From Galactobacter sp. (GTDB lineage Bacteria > Actinomycetota > Actinomycetes > Actinomycetales > Micrococcaceae), in assembly GCF_022712295.1 (NCBI RefSeq), contig NZ_JALAGT010000053.1:1-37458 (forward strand): a stretch of DNA of 37,458 nt. The letters are read 5' to 3'. The notes under the pieces were generated by a model. That model saw only the letters and a list, made by a program, of their open reading frames with translations. It searched no databases and was not told where the DNA came from. The first letter of the stretch is position 1; every line of letters starts with the position of its first letter. Both the position numbers and the translations under genes were made by a program. This document shows positions 1 to 7,990 of this stretch, one piece after another.

Positions 1-103
1 CGTAGGGGAAACGCCCGGTCCCATCCCGAACCCGGAAGCTAAGCCCTACAGCGCCGATGGTACTGCAACCGGGAGGTTGTGGGAGAGTAGGACACCGCCG
101 GAC
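1..103 (+). rRNA. rrf: 5S ribosomal RNA, 3' part (5' end outside the window)
   Basis: The sequence matches the actinobacterial 5S rRNA core: the CCCGAACCCGGAAGCTAAG block near 25-43, GCGCCGATGGTACTGC at 51-66, and the 3' strand of the terminal helix ending near 103. The first 15 or so bases are missing, so the window opens inside the last gene of an rRNA operon, with 16S and 23S presumably upstream. The exact 3' end is approximate. Confidence 0.95.
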
Positions 104-118
104 ACAACCAAAACAGGT

Positions 119-165
119 GTGGCCCCGCAGCCCCCCAGACAACACTGGGCGAGGCGCGGGGCCAC
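119..165 (+). terminator. GC-rich hairpin after the 5S rRNA
   Basis: GTGGCCCCGC (119-128) pairs with GCGGGGCCAC (156-165), with a small inner CCCAG/CTGGG stem. There is no T-run after it, so it may be an rRNA operon terminator or a processing structure. The rest of 166-377 shows nothing recognisable. Confidence 0.5.
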
Positions 166-377
166 GCCCATACCCGTACCCAGAACACAGTCACCCTGCC
201 AACCCAAACGGGCCGGCACACGACCCGGATGCAACAAGCCCCTCATGCAGAGCGGCTCGCGACCCGCAGCGGTTCACCGAGACATCACGCGGTGCACACA
301 ACACGATTCACCCTCAACACGTATAGATCGACCTCATTACGATGCCTGCGATCGGATACAGGGCTAGGCTCGAGTTC

Positions 378-884
378 ATGGACGGTTTGTTCTCTGATGC
401 CCCCGACCCTGCGGTTCATCCAGGCACTCATCCGACCCCGCCTGAGAACTGGACCATCGAGTTGCCTGTAGGGATGATGCAGGCGGCTCAAGGCTTTCTG
501 GACTACCTCCACCTTTGGTGGCCCACCTCGCTGTATTCGGTCGGAGGTGCCGGCGGTCAGCTCTGGTGGGACGCGGAACGCCTGGTCGAAGAGACCGACG
601 ACGGCGAGTCCATCGTCTGGGCCACGACCGAGGTCTGGGATCCGCCGCTGACCGTGAGCTGCGAGCTTTCGCTGCCCGGGGTGTCAGGCGACCGCTGGGT
701 CTTCACAGTGGAACCTGGCTCGGGCGTATCGCACGTCCACTTCAGGGCCCCACGTCCGCGGCGCCTGCCCGGCACAGGAGACTCGGCGACAGAGCGTGGC
801 GGGATACCGGATGACTTCTGGGGTTCCGTTCTGGGCTTCTATGGACGCTTCATGGGCGCCTCCGCGGCCCCCGAAAGAAGCTGA
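378..884 (+). CDS. SRPBCC / AHSA1-like small protein
   Basis: A 168-aa product. It carries a pattern typical of SRPBCC (START-like, AHSA1) proteins: AAQGFLDYLHLWWPTSLYSV near residues 35-55, then a WxxTEVWDPPLTVSCEL stretch and a C-terminal DFWGSVLGFYGRFM helix. These resemble the helix, WWP and W(D/E)PP signatures of the family. Members bind hydrophobic ligands or act as Hsp90-ATPase-activator homologues, but nothing here fixes a ligand. The start is uncertain: ATG at 342 is also in frame (180 aa) but has no ribosome binding site, and ATG 378 has only a weak one. The gene stands alone between the rRNA operon and tRNA-Pro. Confidence 0.55.
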   Translation: MDGLFSDAPDPAVHPGTHPTPPENWTIELPVGMMQAAQGFLDYLHLWWPTSLYSVGGAGGQLWWDAERLVEETDDGESIVWATTEVWDPPLTVSCELSLPGVSGDRWVFTVEPGSGVSHVHFRAPRPRRLPGTGDSATERGGIPDDFWGSVLGFYGRFMGASAAPERS

Positions 885-941
885 GGCCGGGCCGAGGCCT
901 AATAGATGGCGCACGTCACAGGTCGGGACAGTGGCCTCGAT

Positions 942-971
942 TTGGGAACGACGTGTGCCGCGGGGTAGAGT
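942..971 (+). promoter_or_regulatory. Putative promoter of tRNA-Pro
   Basis: A -35-like TTGGGA (942-947) and a -10-like TAGAGT (966-971) are separated by 18 bp, ending 15 bp before the mature tRNA 5' end. The same TAGAGT -10 occurs before tRNA-Val in this window. Confidence 0.45.
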
Positions 972-986
972 GAATGAGTACTGCCA

Positions 987-1063
987 CGGGGTGTGGCGCA
1001 GCTTGGTAGCGCGCGTCGTTCGGGACGACGAGGCCGCAGGTTCAAATCCTGTCACCCCGACCA
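987..1063 (+). tRNA. tRNA-Pro (anticodon CGG)
   Basis: A 77-nt cloverleaf. The acceptor stem is CGGGGTG/CACCCCG with discriminator A and an encoded CCA. The anticodon stem CGTCG/CGACG closes the loop TTCGGGA, giving anticodon CGG at 1021-1023, and the T-loop is TTCAAAT. The gene stands alone and is followed directly by a terminator. Confidence 0.95.
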
Positions 1064-1068
1064 AACAA

Positions 1069-1106
1069 GGCTCCGATTCACTGGAAACAGGGAATCGGAG
1101 CCTTTA
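1069..1106 (+). terminator. Intrinsic terminator of tRNA-Pro
   Basis: GGCTCCGATTC (1069-1079) pairs perfectly with GAATCGGAGCC (1092-1102) and is followed by TTTA. It begins 6 nt after the tRNA CCA end. Confidence 0.85.
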
Positions 1107-1166
1107 TCGTTCCTGCGGCAGCGCCGCAACGCGACCCGCTCATCCGGGGACGGGGGCTGGCGCCAT

Positions 1167-2603
1167 CTATTCGCGACGCCGCTGACGGGCGCGGGTGATC
1201 AGAGCGTCCGCCACGGCGTCCAGGATCAGGAGTCCGCCGGCGAGAACCACCACGGTTCTCCAGCCGCCACCGGGCCAGCTCGTACCCATCAGTCCTGCAC
1301 CGAGAACGGCTTGGAGGCCTGAGACCGTCACTGCGGTCCGCGGGTGCGCCATCAGGAAGCCCTCCCAGCGTGCGTAACCCCGGCGGCGACGTGCGCGCGG
1401 CAGCACGTTGACGGTTCCGTCCAAGATCACCTGCTTGATGTTGGCCCAGACGTTCTTGCGTGTGTAGGTCCTTTCCCCGGGGAGCTCGGTCTCCCTCACC
1501 GCCGGATGGACCAACGACGTCGGGAGTCCACAGGCCAGCACGAACTCCTCGATGCGTTGCTCCATGGTGGCAGGGAAATTCGGGGCCAGTGCGGCCTGTA
1601 GGCGCATCCCGTCGACCTTGAGCTGAGGGTCCTGGAGAAGCTTGGCGGTGTCGCCGCCAGGGTCAAGGTGCGCATTGAGCAGCAGCGCCAAGACGGGCTG
1701 GGCTTCGGAAGAGACCTCTGACGGCTGGAACACGGCCCGAGAATGCACCGAGGCAGAGATCCAGATGTAGAGGGCTTCATCCTTGCGTGCCGTCCGTGTC
1801 TCCACCACCGCCACAACGCTGCCTTGCGGATCGTCCGCGTCGCGGCTGACGACGATGGAGGGCAAGCACCCACGAGAGGTCCACGCTACGTCGTGATCTT
1901 CTGGGTCAGGCACCGTCATCCTGAAGACCGACCAGTCTCCGTCCACGCCGCTGGCCACCGCGTCCGCCCGCGTCTCCCAAACCAACTCCAGGCCGTCGCT
2001 CTGCCCGCGGCGTGAGAACACCAAGGTCCGTTGTGGGGCAGGCACCCAGTCTTCGTCCGCGTCGTCGAGATCACTGGCATCATGCGGCTCCAGGTCGGCG
2101 TCATCGGCCGTCTGGCGTGCGGCAGGACGATCGGCGTAGCGATGCCCCTCACCATCGACCCAACCGACGTCCTTGACCCCGGAGGCGCCCCCGTCTGCCG
2201 GAGCGCCGGTGGCGGCATTCCCGTCGATACCGGCGGGTGCTGCCGGTGCATCGTCGTCCTCGTCTTCACCGTCGTCGCGCCAAAGATCCACGTCGCAGCC
2301 CAAGACGGTAGCCAGGTCCGCTTCGACCTCGGACAGCGTCTTGCCCGGAACCATCTCACCGGTGGCCGAAAGCTGCAGCACCCGCCCCTGTGCGTCGCAG
2401 GCCAGGTTGAAATACACCTCGTCGTCCTCGTCCATTGGAGGAACATGTTTCACCGACGCCAGGAAGCGCCCGCTGCGCAGCACCTCGTGCACACGGTCCG
2501 GGCTGAGGGAAGAAACACCGTCGTCCAGGTCGTAGGCTTCCCCGTTCACCACCACGTACGGGGAGATGTCCACGAGAATCGGGGAAGCGGATGCCTCGGC
2601 CAA
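1167..2603 (-). CDS. Protein of unknown function with acidic linker and C-terminal membrane segment
   Basis: A 478-aa product that I do not recognise as a named family. It has an N-terminal globular part (about 1-110), a low-complexity acidic, Ala/Asp-rich linker (about 110-190), a second globular part (about 190-370), and a C-terminal region that turns basic (ARRRRGYARW). One clear hydrophobic segment follows (about 452-468, VVVLAGGLLILDAVADALI), preceded by a weaker one near 430-445, and the protein ends in RARQRRRE. This suggests a tail-anchored or hairpin-inserted membrane protein with its bulk in the cytoplasm. The middle part (residues 190-300) loosely resembles a sensory-module fold, but I cannot assign it. 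The start is TTG at 2603 behind GGAAGGACC. It lies convergent to tRNA-Pro. Confidence 0.7.
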   Translation of the reverse strand: MAEASASPILVDISPYVVVNGEAYDLDDGVSSLSPDRVHEVLRSGRFLASVKHVPPMDEDDEVYFNLACDAQGRVLQLSATGEMVPGKTLSEVEADLATVLGCDVDLWRDDGEDEDDDAPAAPAGIDGNAATGAPADGGASGVKDVGWVDGEGHRYADRPAARQTADDADLEPHDASDLDDADEDWVPAPQRTLVFSRRGQSDGLELVWETRADAVASGVDGDWSVFRMTVPDPEDHDVAWTSRGCLPSIVVSRDADDPQGSVVAVVETRTARKDEALYIWISASVHSRAVFQPSEVSSEAQPVLALLLNAHLDPGGDTAKLLQDPQLKVDGMRLQAALAPNFPATMEQRIEEFVLACGLPTSLVHPAVRETELPGERTYTRKNVWANIKQVILDGTVNVLPRARRRRGYARWEGFLMAHPRTAVTVSGLQAVLGAGLMGTSWPGGGWRTVVVLAGGLLILDAVADALITRARQRRRE

Positions 2604-2640
2604 GGTAAGGGTCCTTCCGGTTGAGGATGTGCAAGAACGA

Positions 2641-2690
2641 CGGCGGCGAGGCAGTCGGAACCACGAAGGGCTCCGCCGACCTCGCCGCCG
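2641..2690 (-). terminator. Hairpin downstream of the alpha-glucosidase gene
   Basis: CGGCGGCGAGG (2641-2651) pairs with CCTCGCCGCCG (2680-2690). It lies between the end of the GH13 gene (2727) and the next start on the same strand (2603). There is no T-run, so its role as a terminator is only suggested. Confidence 0.4.
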
Positions 2691-2726
2691 ACTCTACCGT
2701 CGTATCCGGAACGAACTACAGGCAGC

Positions 2727-4391
2727 TCAGGCCTTCAACCACGCGGTACCGGGACCGGGCAGCACGCCGTCGATCACCGGCACGGTGGAGAGCAGCACCT
2801 CACCATCAGGCAGGCCGAACGGCTGAGAACCGAAATTGGTGACGTTGATCCAGCCGCCCGGCCGACGGAACACCAACACTGACTCGGTTCCGATCTCGTC
2901 CCAACTCAAGCTCTCATCGCCCTGCAACTGACGACGCAGCTTCAGCGCGGAGCGGTACAGGTTCAGCGTCGAGTCGGGGTTCTCCGACTCGACGTCCGCA
3001 GCGAACTCCTTGAACCACGCGGGCTGAGGCAGATGCGCCCCGCCGGAGCCGAAGCCGAACGCGGGCTCGGACGCGGCCCACGGCAGGGGCACACGGCAGC
3101 CGTCACGGCCCTTGACGGTATGGCTGCTGCGCCACCACTTGGGATCCTGCAGATCGGCGACGTCCAGGTCCGCCACCTCGAACAGACCGAGTTCCTCGCC
3201 CTGGTACAGGTACGCGGAACCGGGGAGGGCCAACAGCAGCAGGGTCGCTGCGTCGGCACGCCGGCGTCCCAGAGTGAAGTCCTGCGCGGGGGAGGTGCCG
3301 TGCGTCATCAGCCAGGCCTCCTCGTCGGTCCCCAACGGCAGGGCGTAACGGGAGGCATGACGGATCACATCGTGGTTGGACAGGACCCAGGTGCTGGAGG
3401 CGCCGGACTCTGCCGCCAGGGCCAGATTGTTGTCGATGATCTCCTGGAACGCAGTGGCGGTGAACGGGGCTCGCAACAGATCGAAGTTGAACGCCTGTCC
3501 CAGTTCGGTGGGACGTGCGTAGAGCGGGATCCGGGCCGCCGGTACCCAGGCTTCCGCCACCGCGGTGCGCGGTGGGTCGTACTCGTTGAGGACCTCACGC
3601 CAGCCGGCGAAGATCTCGTGGACCTCGTCGCGATCGTAGAGCGGATCGGAACCGTCCAGCGGCAGGTCGAAGGTGCGCTTCGAGGAACGGAACGGCTCGG
3701 ACAGATCCTTGGCGAGACCATGGGCCACGTCGACGCGGAAGCCGTCGACGCCGCGGTCGGACCAGAAGCGCAGGGTCTTGTGGAAGTCCTCGCGCACCTC
3801 GGGGTTGTCCCAGTTCAGGTCCGGCTGCTCCGGGGCAAAGATGTGGAGGTACCACTGGCCTGGGGTCCCGTCGGCGTTCGTGGTGCGGGACCAGGCCACG
3901 CCACCGAAGTCGGATTCCCACTGCGACGGCGGCAGCTCGCCGTTCTCGCCGGCGCCGTCGTGGAAGATGTAGCGGTTACGCGCCGCTGAGCCCGGAGGAG
4001 CGGCCAGCGCCTCCTGGAACCACACGTGATCGTTGGAGGTGTGGTTGGGAACGATGTCCACGATGATCTTCAGGCCGGCGCTGTGCGCCGCTGCGACCAT
4101 CGCGTCGAAGTCCTCCAGGGTTCCGAGCCGGGGGTCCACGTTGCGGTAGTCGGCCACGTCGTACCCGCCGTCCGCCAGCGCTGAAGGGTAGAACGGGCTG
4201 AGCCACACGGCATCCACGCCCAGCCGCGACAGATACGGAATACGGCTGGTGACGCCCTTGATGTCGCCCAGGCCATCACCGGTCTCGTCGGCAAAGCTGC
4301 GGGGATAGACCTGGTACACCACGGCCTGGCGCCACCACGCGGGATCGGTCCCGTCGATGGTGAACAGTTCGGCCTCGGTTTCGTTGGTCAA
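2727..4391 (-). CDS. GH13 alpha-glucosidase
   Basis: A 554-aa cytoplasmic glycoside hydrolase family 13 enzyme with no signal peptide. It has the (beta/alpha)8 landmarks: QVYPRSFAD near 27-35, GVDAVWLSPFYPS (58-70), VDIVPNH (111-117), GFRVD with the nucleophile Asp221, AVAEAW with the acid/base Glu280, and SNHD with Asp341. Sequence style and length fit actinobacterial oligo-alpha-1,4/1,6- or alpha-glucosidases (GH13_30/17-like), which release glucose from maltose-, sucrose- or isomaltose-type substrates; the exact substrate is inferred only. It is the last gene of the sugar-uptake operon and would hydrolyse the imported glucoside. The start is TTG at 4391 behind AAAGGA with 6-nt spacing. A strong hairpin (4439-4480) separates it from the permease genes and may lower its expression relative to them. 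Confidence 0.92.
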   Translation of the reverse strand: MTNETEAELFTIDGTDPAWWRQAVVYQVYPRSFADETGDGLGDIKGVTSRIPYLSRLGVDAVWLSPFYPSALADGGYDVADYRNVDPRLGTLEDFDAMVAAAHSAGLKIIVDIVPNHTSNDHVWFQEALAAPPGSAARNRYIFHDGAGENGELPPSQWESDFGGVAWSRTTNADGTPGQWYLHIFAPEQPDLNWDNPEVREDFHKTLRFWSDRGVDGFRVDVAHGLAKDLSEPFRSSKRTFDLPLDGSDPLYDRDEVHEIFAGWREVLNEYDPPRTAVAEAWVPAARIPLYARPTELGQAFNFDLLRAPFTATAFQEIIDNNLALAAESGASSTWVLSNHDVIRHASRYALPLGTDEEAWLMTHGTSPAQDFTLGRRRADAATLLLLALPGSAYLYQGEELGLFEVADLDVADLQDPKWWRSSHTVKGRDGCRVPLPWAASEPAFGFGSGGAHLPQPAWFKEFAADVESENPDSTLNLYRSALKLRRQLQGDESLSWDEIGTESVLVFRRPGGWINVTNFGSQPFGLPDGEVLLSTVPVIDGVLPGPGTAWLKA

Positions 4392-4438
4392 GGAGATTCC
4401 TTTCGGGGGTTGGTGCGCGCCGCGCGGCGCGCGGCGGC

Positions 4439-4480
4439 GAGATGCCCGACGGCGGGTGCGAACCCGCCGTCGGGCATCTC
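4439..4480. repeat. Dispersed intergenic hairpin element, copy 1
   Basis: A perfect 19-bp inverted repeat with a 4-nt loop (arms 4439-4457 and 4462-4480). Its core TGCCCGACGGCGGGT / ACCCGCCGTCGGGCA recurs at 18540-18620 and 30635-30689. On the minus strand it follows the malG-like gene and precedes the alpha-glucosidase gene. It has no T-run, so it could act as an mRNA-stabilising, processing or partial terminator hairpin. A separate 18-nt self-complementary GC block lies beside it at 4415-4432. Confidence 0.75.
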
Positions 4481-4553
4481 ACCGTGTGCAACGGTGGTCA
4501 AGTCTCGGGGACAGCGCCGGCCCCGGAACATGATGTCAGTGTGACCTGGGTGT

Positions 4554-5402
4554 TCACCCCTTCACTGCGCCGGATGTCAGACCGGACACGATGGACTTGC
4601 GGAAGATCAGCACCAGGATCACGATCGGGACGGTCGCCGCGACGGAGGCCGCGAAGATCTGCCCGTACGGGGTGGAGAACTGCGTTCCGAAGAGCGCGAT
4701 ACCCACCGGGATGGTCCTGGAACCCGTGGTGGAGTTGAACGTCAACGCCATCAGGAACTCACTCCACGCGGCCGTGAAGGTGAACACGCCTGCCGTGAAC
4801 AAGCCAGGCTTGGACATCGGCAGGATGACCGACCACACGGTGCGGATGGGGCCCGCACCGTCCAACTCGCAGGCCTCCTCGATGGAGGCCGGGATGCCCT
4901 GGAGGTAGTTGCGCATGATCCAGATGGCGAACGGAAGGTTGAACGCTACGTAGGGGATGATCAGCCCGGGGAAGGAGTTGAGCAATCCCAGCTGGCGTTC
5001 CAGCAGATACACGGGTGTCAGGACGGCGACGGCAGGGAAGACCGAGAGCATCAGCAGGCCGGTCATGATGCCCGTACCACCGCGAACCTTGCGGCCTGTG
5101 AAGGCGTAACCGGCCAGCAGTGACAGCACCAGCACGATCACCGTGGTGGAGACCGCCACGATCACCGAGTTGAGCATGTAGGTTGCGAGGTTGTTGGTGC
5201 CGAAGGCTTCGCCGAAGTTGTCGAGGGTCCATTCCTTCGGCAAGGCTGAAGGCGGCGTCGAGGCGACGTCCTTGGGCGTCTTGAAGGCTGAGACGAACAG
5301 CCAGTACAGCGGCACCGCCGTGAGGAGGGCGATGACGAGTCCTGAGATGTTGACGGTATTGATCCACCGGCGCCAGCCGTGCCGTACTTTGGTGCGAGGC
5401 AT
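4554..5402 (-). CDS. Sugar ABC transporter permease, MalG-type
   Basis: A 282-aa inner-membrane permease of the carbohydrate CUT1 family. It has about six membrane segments and the ATPase-contacting EAA loop (IEEACELDGAGPIRTVW, then ILPMSKPG). It pairs with the MalF-type permease upstream; the two genes are joined by a TGATG stop/start overlap at 5402, implying translational coupling. The ribosome binding site (AAGGGAG) lies within the end of the preceding gene. The operon order is binding protein, MalF, MalG, alpha-glucosidase, so the substrate is probably an alpha-glucoside (maltose, trehalose, sucrose or related; inference). Confidence 0.93.
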   Translation of the reverse strand: MPRTKVRHGWRRWINTVNISGLVIALLTAVPLYWLFVSAFKTPKDVASTPPSALPKEWTLDNFGEAFGTNNLATYMLNSVIVAVSTTVIVLVLSLLAGYAFTGRKVRGGTGIMTGLLMLSVFPAVAVLTPVYLLERQLGLLNSFPGLIIPYVAFNLPFAIWIMRNYLQGIPASIEEACELDGAGPIRTVWSVILPMSKPGLFTAGVFTFTAAWSEFLMALTFNSTTGSRTIPVGIALFGTQFSTPYGQIFAASVAATVPIVILVLIFRKSIVSGLTSGAVKG

Positions 5403-6358
5403 CAGTCGTCTCCCTTCGCTTGGTTACGGAAGGCTCTCAGGAAGATCATGCATCCAAGGCCGACGATGAGGGCTGTTGTGGTGGCGATGGCGGCTCCAGG
5501 ACCGATATTGAGGTCCTGGAACAGGACTCTGTAGCCCATCATCGCCAAGGTTTGTGTACTGGTTCCTGGTCCGCCCTGGGTCAACACGAACGGGAGGTCG
5601 AAGACGCCGAAGGCCTGCAGCACACGGAACAGCACGGCGATGGTGAAGGTCGGCATCAGCTGCGGCATCACCACACGCCAGAACGTGGTCCAGGCGTTGG
5701 CTCCGTCCAGCTCTGCGGCCTCGTAGTGCTCCTCCGGAATCATCACGAGTCCGGCCAACAGGATGATGGCGACGAACGGGGTGGTCTTCCAGATATCGGC
5801 GACCATCAGTGCGGTGGCGGCCGAGACCGGTTCGCCGAGGATCACGGGCGGGGAGTCCGTGAACAGCCCTATGAACCAGGTGGCCACGCCGTAAGTGGCG
5901 TCGTAGATGTACTTCCACAGCTGGGCGGAGACGATGGTGACCAGGGACCACGGGATCAGCAGCAGCGCCAGCATCCAGCCGCGGGTCACGCCGAGGCGCT
6001 CCAGGACCAAGGCGACGAGCATGCCGAGCACCAGCTCCACACCTACGGTGATGACGGTGTAGAGGACGGTGAAGCCCAGCGCCTGGTACCAGGCACTGCT
6101 CTCGAAGAGGGCCCCGTAGTTGCCTGTGGTGAAGCTCTTGATCCCGAAGCCCTCGTAGCCGATCTCCACCTTGGCGAAACTCAGCACCACCGAGTAGACC
6201 ACTGGGAAGATCGTGACCAGGCCGATGACGATCAGGGCGGGGGTCGCGAACCACCAGGCGGAACGCGCACGAGATTTCTCGATGCCGGTGGGTTTCTTGG
6301 GCTTGGTGTGTCCGTGCTTGGGATCCCCCTTGCGCACGGTTCCGGTGACGGTGCTCAC
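5402..6358 (-). CDS. Sugar ABC transporter permease, MalF-type
   Basis: A 318-aa permease of the CUT1 family with a basic cytoplasmic N-terminus (about 1-30), roughly six transmembrane helices, and the EAA motif EEHYEAAELDGANAWTTF followed by RVVMPQLMP, which docks onto the ATPase. The start is GTG at 6358, overlapping the stop of the binding-protein gene by 4 nt (GTGA), with GGAGGGGAGGG upstream inside that gene. Its partner in the membrane is the MalG-type protein immediately downstream. No ATPase gene is in the operon; the MsmK-type ATPase at 9165-10274 is the natural candidate. Confidence 0.93.
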   Translation of the reverse strand: MSTVTGTVRKGDPKHGHTKPKKPTGIEKSRARSAWWFATPALIVIGLVTIFPVVYSVVLSFAKVEIGYEGFGIKSFTTGNYGALFESSAWYQALGFTVLYTVITVGVELVLGMLVALVLERLGVTRGWMLALLLIPWSLVTIVSAQLWKYIYDATYGVATWFIGLFTDSPPVILGEPVSAATALMVADIWKTTPFVAIILLAGLVMIPEEHYEAAELDGANAWTTFWRVVMPQLMPTFTIAVLFRVLQAFGVFDLPFVLTQGGPGTSTQTLAMMGYRVLFQDLNIGPGAAIATTTALIVGLGCMIFLRAFRNQAKGDD

Positions 6359-7686
6359 AGTGCCCTCCCCTCCAATGCGATGTTCATCTGGGATGCCATC
6401 TGCTTGGTTCCGGACTCAAGGCCCTTCTGCCCCAGGATGATGGCGTTCGCATTGACGAAGATGGCCTGGGAGAGCTTGGGGTAGAAGCCGGTGGCGGTCG
6501 GTCGTGCCACGAGGGTGATGTCCTTGGCCGCCTCGTACTGAGGACGCTTCTTCTTGGCCGCCGCCTCGGAGTTCAGCGCGTCCATGGATGCTGGGATGAC
6601 ACCGCCCTTGTCCACGATCAGCATCTGGGCCTCCTCGCCGGACATCCACTTGGCGAACGCGAGTGCCGCCGCGGGATGTTCGGTGTGGGGGTTGATGTAG
6701 TTGCCCCAGCCGCCGATGGTGGAGTGACCCTGGGGGCCGCCGTCGAAGCCGGGGCGGGGGCGGACGCCGACCTTGCCTGCCACGTTGGAGGACGACGGGC
6801 TGTTGGCCACGTCGTACGCGTAGGACCAGTTGCGCAGGAAGGCCGCGCGTCCGGTGGTGAAGGCGTCCAGGCTGGCCTGCTCGATGTAGGTCATGGACGC
6901 ACGTGGAGTCACGCCGTCCTTGACGAGGCTCTGCATGAACTCGAGTGCGCTGCGGGTCTCGGACGAAGTGACGGTGGACTTGGTGTAGTCGTCGTTGACC
7001 AGGGTTCCGCCCGCATCGGCGGTGAACTCGGTGACGCTGCAGGTCAGGCCCTCGTACACGTTGCCCTGGTACACGAAGCCGGACTTCACGTCCCCGGCCT
7101 GGATGAGCTTCTTGGAGGTCGCGGCAACCTCTTCCCAGGAATTGGGGACCTGCAGTCCGTGTTTGTCGAGGAGATCCTTGCGGTAGCAGAGGAAACCCTC
7201 ATCGATGTAGACGGGGAACATGTAGTACTCGCCGTCCACCTGGGCCGCATCCCGCAACCCCTCGGAGAACTGGTCCCAGTAGTCGGAAGGGACAAGGTCG
7301 TTGGCCGGGACCGCGAGCTTGTTGCGGGCGAACTGGCCGGGCCACGCGATGTCGCCGAGGGAGACGTCTGGCGTGGGGGAGCCGGCCGCGATCTGCGTGG
7401 TGAGCGTGGTGCGGTTGACGTCCGTATCGGACGGACCCGCCACCAGGTTCACCTTGATGTTGGGGTAGCGCTTGTGGAAGGCCTTGATCAGGGTATTGCG
7501 GAGGTCTCCGCCGGAATCATCGGGGATCGAAGAGCTCCACCAGGTGATGGTGGCTTTCTCGTCTCCCGGTTCCGTGGGCCAGTCCGCGACAGTGGTTCGG
7601 TTCTGGCCCGTGGTGCAGCCGGCCAGTACGGCCACTCCGGCTGCGCCCAGGGATCCAGCCACGAACCCGCGGCGTCCGAGTTCCAT
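6355..7686 (-). CDS. Extracellular sugar-binding lipoprotein of the ABC transporter
   Basis: A 443-aa solute-binding protein (extracellular family 1, MalE/ThuE/AglE-like). It begins MELGRRGFVAG with a twin-arginine-like RRxF motif (residues 5-8), a hydrophobic core and a lipobox ending at Cys24 (VLAGC), so it is probably a Tat-exported, lipid-anchored protein outside the membrane. Typical family sequence follows (TITWWSSS, LIKAFHKRYPNIKVNLV, TTQIAAGSPTPDVSL). I chose ATG 7686 because AAGGAGG lies 7-8 nt upstream and the signal peptide begins there; an in-frame ATG at 7773 would place extra residues before the signal peptide and lies beyond the promoter. It is the first gene of the operon, under a LacI-type operator. 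Confidence 0.93.
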   Translation of the reverse strand: MELGRRGFVAGSLGAAGVAVLAGCTTGQNRTTVADWPTEPGDEKATITWWSSSIPDDSGGDLRNTLIKAFHKRYPNIKVNLVAGPSDTDVNRTTLTTQIAAGSPTPDVSLGDIAWPGQFARNKLAVPANDLVPSDYWDQFSEGLRDAAQVDGEYYMFPVYIDEGFLCYRKDLLDKHGLQVPNSWEEVAATSKKLIQAGDVKSGFVYQGNVYEGLTCSVTEFTADAGGTLVNDDYTKSTVTSSETRSALEFMQSLVKDGVTPRASMTYIEQASLDAFTTGRAAFLRNWSYAYDVANSPSSSNVAGKVGVRPRPGFDGGPQGHSTIGGWGNYINPHTEHPAAALAFAKWMSGEEAQMLIVDKGGVIPASMDALNSEAAAKKKRPQYEAAKDITLVARPTATGFYPKLSQAIFVNANAIILGQKGLESGTKQMASQMNIALEGRAL

Positions 7687-7749
7687 GTACGTCCTCCTTG
7701 ACGAACGAAGCACGGAGTCCAACTGGCCGGGGTGGCTGGGGGGAAGCCG

Positions 7750-7774
7750 TGCAAGCAATGACAGCGCTTGCATG
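7750..7774. promoter_or_regulatory. LacI-family operator
   Basis: ATGACAGCGCTTGCAT (7759-7774) is a near-palindrome centred on CG with 6 of 8 half-site bases matching, the classic LacI/GalR-family layout. A wider inverted repeat TGCAAGC (7750-7756) / GCTTGCA (7766-7772) overlaps it. It starts 3 bp beyond the -10 of the operon promoter and covers the expected +1. The divergent LacI gene is the obvious source of the repressor (inference). Confidence 0.75.
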
Positions 7775-7776
7775 GA

Positions 7777-7805
7777 AATGTATGAGACATCACATTCAAT
7801 GTCAA
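7777..7805 (-). promoter_or_regulatory. Promoter of the sugar-uptake operon
   Basis: On the minus strand, TTGACA (7805-7800) is a perfect -35 and TACATT (7782-7777) a fair -10, with exactly 17 bp between. Transcription would start near 7770, inside the adjacent operator, about 85 nt before the binding-protein ATG. Confidence 0.8.
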
Positions 7806-7899
7806 TGAGATTGGAACGCTGGTCGGTTGCCGATTTTCGGGGGCGGTCGTGGCCCGCAAACGCGAATCGCTATACGGCGGTACCCTGTTCGCTAGACAT

Positions 7900-7916
7900 G
7901 CCGTCGTACGGCGATA
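7900..7916 (+). promoter_or_regulatory. Possible control site upstream of the LacI gene
   Basis: A GCCGT-CGT-ACGGC inverted repeat (7900-7912) runs into a -10-like GATAAT (7911-7916), about 75 bp before the LacI start. No well-spaced -35 was found, so this is tentative. The rest of the divergent intergenic stretch (7806-7972) shows nothing else clear. Confidence 0.3.
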
Positions 7917-7990
7917 ATTCTTACCCCGGTGCCACTTTCGGTGACGTCGGACGAGTAATGGAGCTCTACGAGTAGGAGGTGCCGCGAGCA

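Noticed and set aside
1..1063. A mobile-element integration site at the tRNA genes
   Set aside because: No integrase, transposase or duplicated tRNA 3' end was found near any of the three tRNAs in the window.
5420..6484. A 354-aa plus-strand frame over the permease genes
   Set aside because: It is a shadow of the MalF/binding-protein genes with an implausible Gly/Asp/Glu/His-rich composition.
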